Of a DNA stretch of 64,000 nucleotides, positions 56,384-64,000 are shown piece by piece. How positions within the stretch are numbered: the first letter of the stretch is position 1; each line of letters opens with the position of its first letter. Source of the DNA: Trifolium pratense (Eukaryota; Streptophyta; Magnoliopsida; Fabales; Fabaceae); contig NC_060061.1 in the NCBI RefSeq assembly GCF_020283565.1, positions 39,593,362-39,657,361 on the forward strand, read 5' to 3'. The position numbers and the translations under genes were made by a program. Under the pieces are notes generated by a model, which saw only the letters and a program-made list of their open reading frames with translations, did no database searches and was not told the DNA's origin.

Positions 56384-57684
56384 ACTACAAAATATAAATA
56401 TGATGTGTGGAAGATAGAAATCATACAACTCTACAACATGTAGAAAGTTTTCTTCAATTGTTTGATTAGAACACACAACTCCTGTCCAGTTAGATAGACA
56501 TGGATCTCCATCACTATTCCAATTGCTCAAATGTCCATTTGGATCAATTAAACTTCCATGTATGTTTCTCAATGCTAGCACTGCGCATAGTCGCATACCA
56601 ATTCAAATTAAATCATATATCACCATCACTATGAGCAAAATCAATGTATATACTATTGTCAATCAGTACCGCCCGATCTCAATCAAACAGTTAAAATTGT
56701 GTCAATGAGTTAAAATTGATGTGTAATTTAGACATTTCAATCTCAAATCAATAGATGAGATGAGTCATGAGTGCGTTTAATTTACTAAAAAATGAGGAAA
56801 AGGACCACAACACAGTTACGCTGGCATGTGCTGCAACTCCCAAACGATGCATCCTCATCTCATTTTTTCAATTGTTTTTTTTTTCTTTCTATTTCCATGC
56901 TTTGTAATTTATCTATCCATTTCCAATAGTTTTGTAATTTTTATTGTTTATCCTGTTTACTTTGTTTTGTCTTCATATGCATGTTACTATCAATACACAC
57001 AAATTCATGTTCATCGAACCGGCGAGCTCACCGGTTCAAGGTTCAATTGGTCGGACCGGGTTCAATCGGGGTAAAACCGTTTTTAATTAAATATATATTT
57101 TAATTAATATATAAATAAAAATATATGAATAATTGCTCAATATTTCATAATTTCACACATTAAAAAGATAAAATATCACAAGTCAAAATAAAATAAAATT
57201 TATAATTCAAACCAAATGAAAAACATATGAAAAACAAAAACATTTCTTATTCCTACGACGTCGTTGTTTTGTTTCAGATTTTTTTTTTAAAAAAAAAAGA
57301 TTAAAACGACGTCGTCTTGCCCTATTTTTTTTAAAAAAAAAAAAAATCTGCAAAACCGCTTGAACCGCCCAGCCGGTTCAACCCGGTTCGATCCCGGTTC
57401 ACACATTTTTTTGCCGATCGGTTCCTATCCGTTTTTTGCTCAAAACCGAACCGTTTTTATGACCGGTTCACGGTCCGACCGGTCGGTCCGGTCCGGTTTT
57501 GATAACCTTGCTTAAAACCATGAAATAATACCCAAAAAAAAAAAAAGAAAAACAGACACACATACATACCTTCAGTAGGGTCAGTGACATTGATAACTTG
57601 GGCAGCAGCCGGAATCAAGCAGCAGCAGAACCATAAGATGATGAAAACAATTACATGCTTGCAACAACCATTTGAAAGAAACAT
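43744..57684 (-). CDS. LRR receptor-like Ser/Thr kinase, paralogue of the first, 20 coding exons
   Basis: Exons on the minus strand: 57684-57570, 56580-56427, 56070-55999, 55848-55777, 55340-55197, 55095-55024, 54911-54840, 53766-53692, 53339-53274, 53184-53116, 52973-52902, 52672-52586, 51971-51903, 51750-51266, 50853-50695, 50211-49928, 45208-45157, 44955-44705, 44341-44207, 44052-43744. The sum is 2814 nt, 938 codons, so 937 residues. Exon sizes match the first gene almost one for one. Domains are the same: signal peptide, LRR N-cap, about 12 LRRs, Cys-rich block ([13 protein letters not shown]), membrane span, kinase with GQGGYG, HRDVK and DFG. Two differences stand out. The kinase exon (336 nt in the first gene) is split after GEQ by an intron that now holds a 4.6-kb copia element. 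The C-terminal tail is cut by a frameshift (ends SASRNI). It may still be expressed if the long intron is spliced. Confidence 0.85.
45260..45502 (-). repeat. 3' LTR of the copia element
   Basis: Short LTR with TATATATATAG (45422-45432) and a GTGTGTGCC motif. The adjacent polypurine tract on the minus strand reads AAGTGGGAGAAT (45503-45514). Confidence 0.92.
45599..49501 (-). CDS. copia Gag-Pol polyprotein, Tnt1-like (1300 aa, intact)
   Basis: A single intact frame whose ATG lies 93 nt after the 5' LTR. Order: Gag with a CCHC zinc knuckle ([14 protein letters not shown] from Cys237); protease with Asp295 in DSGA; integrase with an HRLGH-type zinc region (LWHQRLGH, near 420), catalytic Asp546 in SDNGGEY and Glu582 in NGVAE (35 residues between). 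Then reverse transcriptase with YVDD at 981-984 and RNase H with TTEAEY near the C terminus (about 1215). The order integrase before reverse transcriptase defines Ty1/copia. The length is normal for the superfamily. All catalytic residues are present, so it could be autonomous. Similarity to the tobacco Tnt1 group is judged from motif wording only. Confidence 0.96.
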   Translation of the reverse strand: MALEEGKVKIERFDGRDFSFWKMQIEDYLYQKKLYQPLSGKKPDDMKQEDWVLLDRQALGVIRLTLAKNVAFNIVNETTTAGLIKALSDMYEKPSAANKVYLMRRLFNLKMGEGISITNHINEFNTILSQLESVQIKFEDEVKALILLSSLPDSWDATVTAVSSSTGDNTLKLNDIRNLILSEDVRRRASGESSSHVSNSALNTESRGRTTQKSQNGRGRSKSRGKGQTKFRSDIVCWNCDKIGHFTNQCKAPKKNKSHRNKKHDDDESANAATDEFDDALICSLDSPVDSWVMDSGASFHTTPCKELLSNYVSGRFGKVYLADGKPLDIVGRGNIDIRTSSGTLWTLHNVRHIPALKRNLISIGQLDSEGHYTTFGDGAWKVTKGNLVVARGKKQGSLYMVADEDMIAVTEVVNNSSLWHQRLGHMSEKGMKLMATKGKLSNLKHVDVGVCEHCIFGKQKKVSFSRTGKNSKVEKLELVHTDVWGPAPVKSIGGSCYYITFIDDSTRKVWVYFLKNKSDVFSVFKRWKVEVENQTGLKIKSLKSDNGGEYDSQEFKDFCSEHGIRMIKTIPGTPEQNGVAERMNRTLNERARCIRIQSGLPKVFWAEAINTAAYLINRGPSVPLNYQLPEEVWSGKEVKLSHLRICGCVSYILIDSCNRDKLDPKARKCYFIGYRSDMYGYRFWDDQNKKIIRSRNVTFNENLFYKDRLSAESVGASKVPELPEKATLEEISESDIAIKSQNTGIEVESESEPSTPPRRSSRMSVPPDRYSPSLHYLLLTDAGEPECFSEAMQGNDSIKWELAMKDEMTSLEKNGTWSLTKLPKEKKALHNRWVYRLKEESDGSRRYKARLVVKGFQQKHGIDFTEIFSPVVKMTTIRVILSIVAAENLHLEQLDVKTAFLHGDLEEDIYMTQPEGFEVPGKENLVCKLNKSLYGLKQAPRQWYKKFNEFMSNSGFNRCNMDHCCYVKKYANNYIILAVYVDDMLIAGSNMAEINRLKQKLAENFEMKDLGPAKQILGMRILRNRSEGTLKLSQEKYIHKLLDRFSLEDAKTRNTPLGSHLKFSKSQSSQIDEEKCYMSKVPYASAVGSLMYAMVCTRPDIAHAVGVVSRFLSNPAKEHWEGVKWILRYLKGTSEMCLCFRKGNISLQGFSDADLGGDLDTRKSTTGYIFTLGGTAVSWKSKLQHSVALSTTEAEYIAISEAAKEMIWLQNFLKELGKEQDDAPLFSDSQSALSLAKNPVFHSRCKHIQLKYHFIRELINDGELSLLKISGSENPADMLTKTVTTDKLRLCITSAGLRG
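49579..49594 (-). other. primer-binding site of the copia element
   Basis: Read on the minus strand, TTGGTATCAAGAGCC directly follows the 5' LTR. It fits the 3' end of initiator tRNA-Met apart from one extra A, the usual primer for plant copia elements. Confidence 0.8.
49595..49837 (-). repeat. 5' LTR of the copia element
   Basis: Identical to the other LTR except one base. It lies in the transcribed direction of the receptor kinase, so its promoter and polyadenylation signals could affect the host transcript. Confidence 0.92.
52163..52526 (+). mobile_element. TRIM (miniature LTR element) in intron 12 of the second receptor kinase
   Basis: Direct terminal repeats at 52163-52300 (138 bp) and 52390-52526 (137 bp) start TGTTAGCAGCC and end TTCGTGACA. 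TGGTATCAGAGCC at 52301 is a perfect initiator tRNA-Met primer-binding site. GTGAGGGGGTG just before the right repeat is the polypurine tract. The target duplication is CATTA (52158-52162 and 52527-52531). The internal part is only 89 bp and non-coding, so movement must rely on another element. Confidence 0.93.
54245..54810. other. probable organellar (mitochondrial-like) DNA insert in intron 7 of the second receptor kinase
   Basis: This stretch has higher GC and a different texture from flanking intron DNA (for example GAGCCAGAGACCCAAGGCCG, GTCGGTGATACTAGATGG). It is absent from the matching intron of the first gene, whose sequence resumes at CACATT...AGAATAAGAAA near 54812. It has no terminal repeats or poly(A). 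A mitochondrial origin is an impression from composition, not a match. Confidence 0.35.
56343..56383. repeat. (AT)n microsatellite
   Basis: About 20 TA units in intron 2 of the second receptor kinase, just below the end of exon 2 (56427). Confidence 0.9.
57015..57512. repeat. CCGGTTCAA-rich inverted-repeat element in intron 1 of the second receptor kinase
   Basis: The left side (GAACCGGCGAGCTCACCGGT, GGTCGGACCGGG) and the right side (CCGGTTCACGGTCCGACCGG, GGTCCGGTTTTGATAACCTT) are complementary in blocks. The interior has a second inverted pair around CGACGTCGTT. Non-coding DNA element; family not named. Confidence 0.55.
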
Positions 57685-59562
57685 CGAAGCAAAACTCTTA
57701 ACTTTGAACCAAATATTGGAGTTTTGAGCTATAGAGTACCAAAATGAGTAGACATGAAAATGAAAGAGATAGAAGTATTAATATTGTCCATGTTTTAATG
57801 GGTCACCAAAATAACATGACACAAAATGTAGATGTTGTTGACGAGGTAAAAAACAATCCCTTTCAAAAGCTGTATGACTTTGCAATAGGTACATTAAAAA
57901 ATGGAAAATTCTTTGAATTGAGGAGTTGTTGATCATAACTAGTGTTAGCGACTTTGAATTTATGTAATGATGCATTATTATATTAGTTAAGTGTGGGAAA
58001 TAATAACATGATATTTTTTTACAAATTGGAAATATATAACATAAATTCTTAGTATGTAGTTTGCCTTGGGAGAAGCTTCTGGTCGATCGGGCACTAGTCG
58101 AAGACAAAGAGATCAATGCGAAAGATAGTTTCAGTCCCTTATAAGTTATCTTTCCTTGCTTATAGAAAGCTCGATCTAACAGGGTGTGGTCTATTAAAGT
58201 TCAGAGAGAAACACAATAACGGCTAGGGTTTCAATAATAACATTAGAATGACATTGTTTAACAAAATAAGGATTACAAGAAGATTTATAATAATTCGTAA
58301 TGGACTACTAGACTACTAACATATAAAACACAATACTTACAGCCCTAATAATACTATTATCTAACATGGTCAACCTTTGTCCCGATAAGTCAACCTCCGC
58401 CCTAGTAATCTTGGTCGGCCGTCTTTGATACCCAACATAAGGTACCGAACAAAGCTTCTAAGCATTGTATCTAAAAGGAAAAATTGCGCCTAAGAGACCG
58501 ATTAAGCATACCGCGCGCGAGCAAAATGTACCCAACAAAATTATTTCAAAAAGACTAACTTTTTTCAAAGAATAGTTAAACAAAATTGCATTATAATAAT
58601 TTAAGAAACAAAATTCTTAAAATTTGGATTTGATCTGACTTAACCCTTCCTATAAAACTAATTTTTAAGGTAATGATGTCTTACATATAAACATATTTTT
58701 GGGTCATTTTTCATCGGAAATTTGAACAAAAATTAGTTAATCATATCACTCGTACTAAAAATTATCCTTGTGTTGAAATAGTCGGGTTGGTATTTATTCT
58801 GAAAATAATATTTTAGTTTGAGGTTGACTATGTGCATAATAAGATACAATATATATATCGTGGACCTTGGATATTTTCTAATTACAATTTCACCTCCATC
58901 TTGAATATTTTATGCTGGAATCAAGTACAAGTACAATTCAATCGTACACTCTTACAAGGAAAAAAAGATGTAAAGGGACATTTTAATTAATTAATTTATA
59001 GGTAAAGACTTCCTTGCCAGTAAAGTGATTCCCAAGCAAGAATTTTTTGGCATGGAGTATCTGGAAACGCATAAATAACTAGGTTTGGCAAAACAGAACA
59101 GAGTCCATTCATACCGTAATTGAACGAGGATAACTAGCTGGCATGATGCAACATAGTATTAAATAATGAAACATAGTGCTTAAAAAATATGCAAAATATT
59201 AAATAAAAATAAAAATAAAAAGTAAAATGTTATTTAGTAAGAATTTGTTTACGCAAATAGAAGAATTTTATGTGGCAACATTTAACACTTAAAAATCATA
59301 ATCACTCTCTCTCCCATATATGGTTAGCTAATTTTTGGTTGGTTAAATTCCCTAATTTTGTGGATTATTCTTCTAATTTTTTATTGGTTGGTTAGCTAAT
59401 ATGGTTACTCACAAACCGCCGTGGCCATCGTCTCCCTTGTTCCTGTTTCGTAGGTACGGCTTCACCCCATGGGGTTGTTTCAATTAGCGGTATCGGTGGC
59501 CACCATCTCCCTTGTTCCTGTTTCGATTTTCTAGTGTGGCCCTGTCTCATTTCTGGTTGGAT
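57685..59562. other. upstream and intergenic DNA after the second receptor kinase
   Basis: 57823-57904 matches the block upstream of the first receptor kinase. About 58080-58538 is less AT-rich and ends ACCCAACA (TGTTGGGT on the minus strand), which may be an LTR fragment; no second end or duplication could be fixed. 59400-59560 has two diverged copies of CATCTCCCTTGTTCCTGTTTCG. No gene seen. Confidence 0.45.
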
Positions 59563-59700
59563 CACTACTAGAAAAATTAAATTTAGAGTGGCTAGAAATC
59601 TGTCGCTAATATGTCAAATTTCCGTCAAATACACATTTAGTGATGGATTTAGTGACGACCCAGAATACGTACCCAATTTCAACGTCACAAACTGTTAGTG
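59563..59700 (+). repeat. CACTA-type transposon end
   Basis: CACTACTAGAAAAATTAAAT at 59563 matches the terminal sequence of CACTA (En/Spm) elements. The subterminal repeats GTCGCTAA and AGTGACG follow. No matching opposite end or 3-bp duplication was found, so it is a fragment or an element whose other end is degraded. Confidence 0.4.
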
Positions 59701-60079
59701 AGGGAATTTTGGTGCTGATTTAGGTTTGGGTGGCTGTTTGTTCCGCCGATTGATTTGTGTTTTTTTGTTTGCGTCTTCGTACGGTTTATTTTCGTATTGT
59801 TTGTTTTTATGTTTTTGTGTTGTTCTTGATAAGAGATTGGGTGGTAACAATTGTGGCCTCTTTGATGATGGTTTGAACTTTGGGTCGTAACTGTTTCAGG
59901 TCAAATGCCCCCTCTCTTTACTTTTATTAATAAATAGCTAATATAATTAATAAATATATTTATCCACATAACAATATTGAAATATAATAAAATATTCCAA
60001 CACCATATTATATTTTTATATTGGATCTAATTTATTCACAAAAAACTAATTCGCATGATAAACAACATTAGTTTTGTGT

Positions 60080-60178
60080 CCGTGAACATAACTCTATTAA
60101 CAGAGACATTGCATTGATACTTCCATTTATTCATCTTAAAACTTTTAAATTCTATTCACTAAATTATTTGACCAAAAC
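60080..60178 (+). repeat. degraded SINE
   Basis: GTGAACATAACTCTATTAAC, then GACATTGCATTGATAC, and the family 3' end CACTAAATTATTTGACCAAAA. The B box is lost. Confidence 0.45.
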
Positions 60179-60714
60179 AGAGTTACTTTTTATATTTTTT
60201 TCTAGACATTATCTCCTTTACACTTGATATTTAGTTTAAATAATTGATATTTTTCACATTTTTACGTGGCAATATGCATCCAACAGAAATTATTAATCAT
60301 AAATTCCAGATCAGTACCTCGTCAAAGAGATTATTATATATCTTATCTGTTTCTATCACATATCAACTCGGATATTCACAATATGTAGCAGGTTAATCCA
60401 AAAGATTTAATGTATGAATAATGCTATTTGCAAAATAAAAATCAGAGGTGTTTATTCTGACTTTCACTCCACAAAGCGTCTAAAAAAAAAATCAATAATG
60501 CTACTTGAAAAAAAGTATATTGGACATGTCACCACTATTAAACTGATATTCTCAATGTTTGAATCTTTCATATAAATTTGTTAAAAAATAATAATTTTAA
60601 GAAAAAACTCTTTATTAGTTTGTTATTTTCAAAAAAAAGCATGAGATGCAGAGCCATACACAACTACTCCTGTCCAATTTCACTCATGCATATACATTTG
60701 GAGATTTTTTCCAG

Positions 60715-60818
60715 TGGTTTTTTTTTTAAGTAGAATAAATAGAGTGTCTGAGGTTAAAACTTTAACTCTTATACATATATTACAATATTCTTAACAACAG
60801 AGTTAAGTTCACGGAGAC
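60715..60818 (-). repeat. degraded SINE
   Basis: On the minus strand: GTGAACTTAACTCTGTTGTT (A-box region), GAGTTAAAGTTTTAACCTCA (decayed B box) and a poly(A) tail at 60718-60728. It matches the family at 13092-13275. Confidence 0.5.
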
Positions 60819-61472
60819 TCGATTATTATCTTCACCCTTCATTCAATTATTTTTGATCAACTGAAGTAGTAGTAAATCAAACGACTATGTATTCACGGTG
60901 TAAAACTTATTTAAATATGGTATGGAGTGTCTAATGAAAAGATGGACTATCAATGATACAAGAAAAGTGCCTATACCCACGGCCACATTCCATAACAAGG
61001 ACTAGTTTTACCTACGGACAACTTATAACTGTCACTGAAACTAGTTTATTTATATTTTTATTTTATACATGTTATTATTATCAGAAACAATAAATAAATC
61101 TCGTTCGTTCTCGTTCCAAACTTCACTCTCTCTCGTTTGTTCTGAAATCACTCTCAAATCTTCCAATCGCTCTCGATCGTTCCCCGAATTTCAATTAAAC
61201 GTACCAAATTATTGCTCAAACTTCACTCTCAATCGTTCAATATCGTTCAAAATTAATTGTTCGAAATAGCTCTCAATCATTTCAAGTTGCAGTTCCAACT
61301 CAATCAGAATCGTTCATCGCTCTCGGTTGAAATTTGTTTGAAACACCTTATGAAGATTCCGTAGATTCAATTTGAGGTAATTCTCTAAATGTGAAGGGAT
61401 TCAATTTGTGTTTTGTTATCTAATATTTGATAAATGGTTTTTGATTGATGGAACAACATAGGTATGATTTTA
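60819..61472. other. intergenic DNA with TCGTTC-rich stretch
   Basis: 61090-61330 is enriched in TCGTTC / CTCTC repeats (CTCGTTCGTTCTCGTTCC). The 66-codon plus-strand frame is a translation of this low-complexity sequence. It could be a 5' leader of an unseen transcript, but no gene follows. Confidence 0.4.
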
Positions 61473-62023
61473 GGGTTAAATATGTTTTTGATCATATAAA
61501 ATTATAAAATTTTGTTTTTAGTCCTTATTGTTAAACTAATATATATTTTTGAACGATTATTTTAAGACATGTTTAGAGCATTATAAAAAGTTTCTCAAAA
61601 AAAAACTCAAAATTTAATTTTTGTTACTCTTATCTATATCTTTTGAAATTTAAAAAATTCATAATTAGTTCTCATTTTAAAAATTTTTAAAGTTTTGTAA
61701 AACTAAAATCTTGCACAGAGGAGCTTCGATTTTGCTGAAAGAATGACCTTTTCGTCCACTCTTCCTGAAGTGAGTGAATTGCATGTAGAGATCCATATAA
61801 ACTTTTTATAGTTATCTAAACATGCTTGAAAAAAGTTATTCAAAAATTTAAAAATAATTAAACAATTTTTATAATTTTTAAAAATAGCAGGGACTAAAAC
61901 TGTATGTATAAAAAATTTGTAGGGACCAAAACATAAAAAATTTGTAGGGACCAAAACATACCACTTTTTTATAGAGGCTAAAAAAAATTAATAATTTTAC
62001 AGGAAAAAAAACATATTTAACCC
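61473..62023. repeat. legume-type MITE
   Basis: Ends GGGTTAAATATGTTTTTGAT and AAAAAAACATATTTAACCC are inverted repeats. Interior GTAGGGACCAAAACAT is repeated in tandem. This 'GGGTTAAATATGTTTTT' family is very common in legume genomes. Confidence 0.7.
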
Positions 62024-63539
62024 AATATTTTACTATTCAGTTATTTTTTTCACTAACATTATGAATTTATGATGGTATAAGTGAAAATATATTCAAATTA
62101 ACTAAAAATGAAATTCTGAAAGAAAAAAAAAATCAAATTCTTTAACCGATGTCTTAGGTACATGTTTGATGAAAAATATGGTTGAGGCAGATGACCACAT
62201 CCAATTTCTACTAAGGTGTTTGAGGTAGCGTTACTGATTTTGACGAAGTCAGCGTACATGTAAACAGTTACTCACATGATATATGTTAACGTGACATGTT
62301 AACTATCATGTGAGTCAATGTCCACATTGCATTTACATGGTCAAAAACAATGAAAGTTAATCTTTTGTAAAAATGACTAAAGTTAAGAGGTAAAAATCAC
62401 AAGTTTATGAAAGTTTAGAGGACAAAAATACAACTTAGTTAAAAGAATAAAATTTAAACAAAACATTTTATTTTAGTAATTAGTTTTACTTTTAAATGAT
62501 CTCTTTATTTAATTTATCTCGGGCCTCAAAATATTTTGGGTCGGCCCTATCTTGCACTATAGACACAAGTATAACTTCTATCATTTGGACGAATATTTTT
62601 TTTTTAACGGCAAAATATTATTAATAATAATTGGTCTCTGCACAAGACAAACAGAGGCAGGAAAAAACGAAACTACAAAAAATGGCGCCGTATATAAGCG
62701 GAACACCAATGAAAAGCTAAAAATAGACATCACCCCGCTTCTAATCGCATTCTTAGAATGACACTCATAAGCCTTCAGACCACTAAAGAGAACCATCAAC
62801 CTGGATCAAAAAGATGTCACTAGACTCTAACTCCTGATCTCGATAAGATAAAAATTATTAATTTAATAATAAAATAAATTTATGCATATGAAAATAGAGT
62901 TGTTTCAATTATACACGGTGGAATTGACTAAACATACATATATAGGTTACAGAATTTCTGCAACTATCACTATCCTTTGCTAGTAGTGTTAAAGAGCAAG
63001 CAAAGTAAGGTTGTGTTGGTAGTGACAAAACAAATTATGCCAGCACCAGAAAAATGTCATATTGTCTTTGGAAGCATATGGAATGAAATTAGGTCACGTC
63101 AGTTTCCAGTAATTTAGTCCACAAGAATATCTTTCCAACTTGGATGTGGGAACAAAGGGAAGGACCATTGTGGCTAGGGATCAATCTGTTTCTCCCTTAA
63201 TTTAGTTTTGGACACTAACCCATGAACAAACTTTTCACGTTACTTTGTCAATTTAGGTGTGTCTTCATGGATCAATTTGCATATAGATTTTTAATAATAT
63301 ATAGATGGATGTACTCGATACTTATAATTCGTAAAATGTCATTAGATGTTTTGCAGGCAAGCTAATGGATTATTACACCGATTAACAAAACTATAGGAAG
63401 TATTGATTACAGTCCTACCTATAAACCAAAATCATGAAACATATATAATTTGTTCAACAATAATTAACAGATTCGGTCTGTCAAAAAAAAATTAACAGAT
63501 TCGGTATAACACTCATAAACATAATATTATTCTGAAGCA
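62024..63539. other. intergenic DNA, possible LINE 3' tail
   Basis: A T9 tract at about 62590, followed by AACGGCAAAATATT and a moderately GC-rich stretch to about 62830, may be the 3' end of a truncated LINE on the minus strand. A 12-bp insert with 16-bp duplications lies at 63462-63505. No intact gene. Confidence 0.4.
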
Positions 63540-64000
63540 GTCAAAAGCACATCAAGTTGTAGCAAACAAAACTAAATGACGAACTTTTACCCTTTTGTTA
63601 TGTTCACCAAGGTACTGAACAAATTGAAATGATTCCACCTTTCCTCGAAGATGATGATATCAACCTGCCGCATCCATAAGAAATATTCCTCCACACTTGT
63701 TGTGAAAATTGACAATTGAATAACACATGGTTAAGATCTTCAGTCTCACGAAAATAGAAAATGCAACAAAGCTCGCGTGGGTTTGTAATGACACCCTGAT
63801 TAGCTAATGTTGCTCGTGTCGGCAATTTTGCTAATAAAAACCTCCAACCAAATATGTATACCTTAGTTGGTACATCATTCAACCATATCCTTTGCAAAGC
63901 CGAAATAACCCCGGTTTCTATAATTGGTGTGATAGACATGTTTTGAAGGAAAGAGTAAGTTGATCGAACTGAAAACATGTCTAAATGTTCCGGTATCCAC
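63540..64000 (-). pseudogene. LINE remnant: zinc-binding domain after reverse transcriptase, runs off the window
   Basis: The minus-strand frame 63978-63604 encodes WLNDVPTKVYIFGWRFLLAK, LPTRATLANQGV and HVLFNCQFSQQVWRNI. This is the zf-RVT region found downstream of reverse transcriptase in plant LINE-derived genes. The frame then breaks; the expected continuation (QFVQYLGEHNKRVKVRHLV) lies in another frame at about 63650-63560, so there is a frameshift. The 5' part is beyond the window edge. Confidence 0.75.

Noticed and set aside
57778..58116. 112-codon minus-strand ORF upstream of the second kinase
   Set aside because: It overlaps the conserved upstream block and AT-rich DNA; the paralogue has no equivalent frame and no domain is seen.
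61069..61269. 66-codon ORF in TCGTTC-rich DNA
   Set aside because: Low-complexity repeat translation with no homologue motif and no downstream gene structure.

Overview
The window is nuclear DNA of a flowering plant. It is most consistent with an inverted-repeat-lacking-clade legume such as Medicago or Trifolium. Three things point there: two small two-exon genes of the nodule-specific cysteine-rich (NCR) peptide type, a tRNA-derived SINE family typical of these legumes, and AT-rich intergenic DNA packed with MITEs and LTR retrotransposons.

Layout. At 1.5-2.7 kb lie two tandem minus-strand NCR genes. At 3.27-11.87 kb lies a complete minus-strand leucine-rich-repeat receptor kinase (19 coding exons, 947 residues predicted). 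At 12-17.4 kb is intergenic DNA with SINEs, a Stowaway MITE and other small elements. At 17.48-29.35 kb is an intact Ty3/gypsy element of the Tat lineage with identical 591-bp LTRs, one 1980-codon gag-pol frame and a spliced antisense gene. At 30.74-36.79 kb is a young LTR element with 1.53-kb LTRs and a ruined Ty1/copia interior, sitting inside a LINE remnant. At 37-43.7 kb are further small repeats. At 43.74-57.68 kb is a second receptor kinase, a paralogue of the first with the same exon pattern. Its introns hold a complete Ty1/copia element (45.26-49.84 kb), a TRIM, a possible organellar insert and a MITE. At 57.7-64 kb are repeats ending in a LINE remnant that runs off the window.

Host genes. 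The two receptor kinases derive from a tandem duplication now spread over about 54 kb by element insertion. Their splice sites can be placed exon by exon and both give an uninterrupted reading frame. Their probable role is cell-surface perception, with an LRR ectodomain, one membrane span and a Ser/Thr kinase. The NCR genes encode short secreted peptides with a signal-peptide exon and a Cys-rich exon.

Most unusual observations. (1) About ten micro-insertions consist only of a short A/T tract plus a few bases, flanked by 9-19 bp direct duplications; they look like extremely truncated retroposon tails. (2) The gypsy element carries a 658-residue antisense gene whose two exons join in frame, preceded by a run of six decaying hairpins. 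(3) An LTR element has almost identical LTRs but a decayed interior. (4) Two SINEs are stacked at one site and share a 17-bp target duplication. I found no defence system, CRISPR array, rRNA gene or genuine tRNA gene. Splice sites, LTR identities and target duplications were read by eye.
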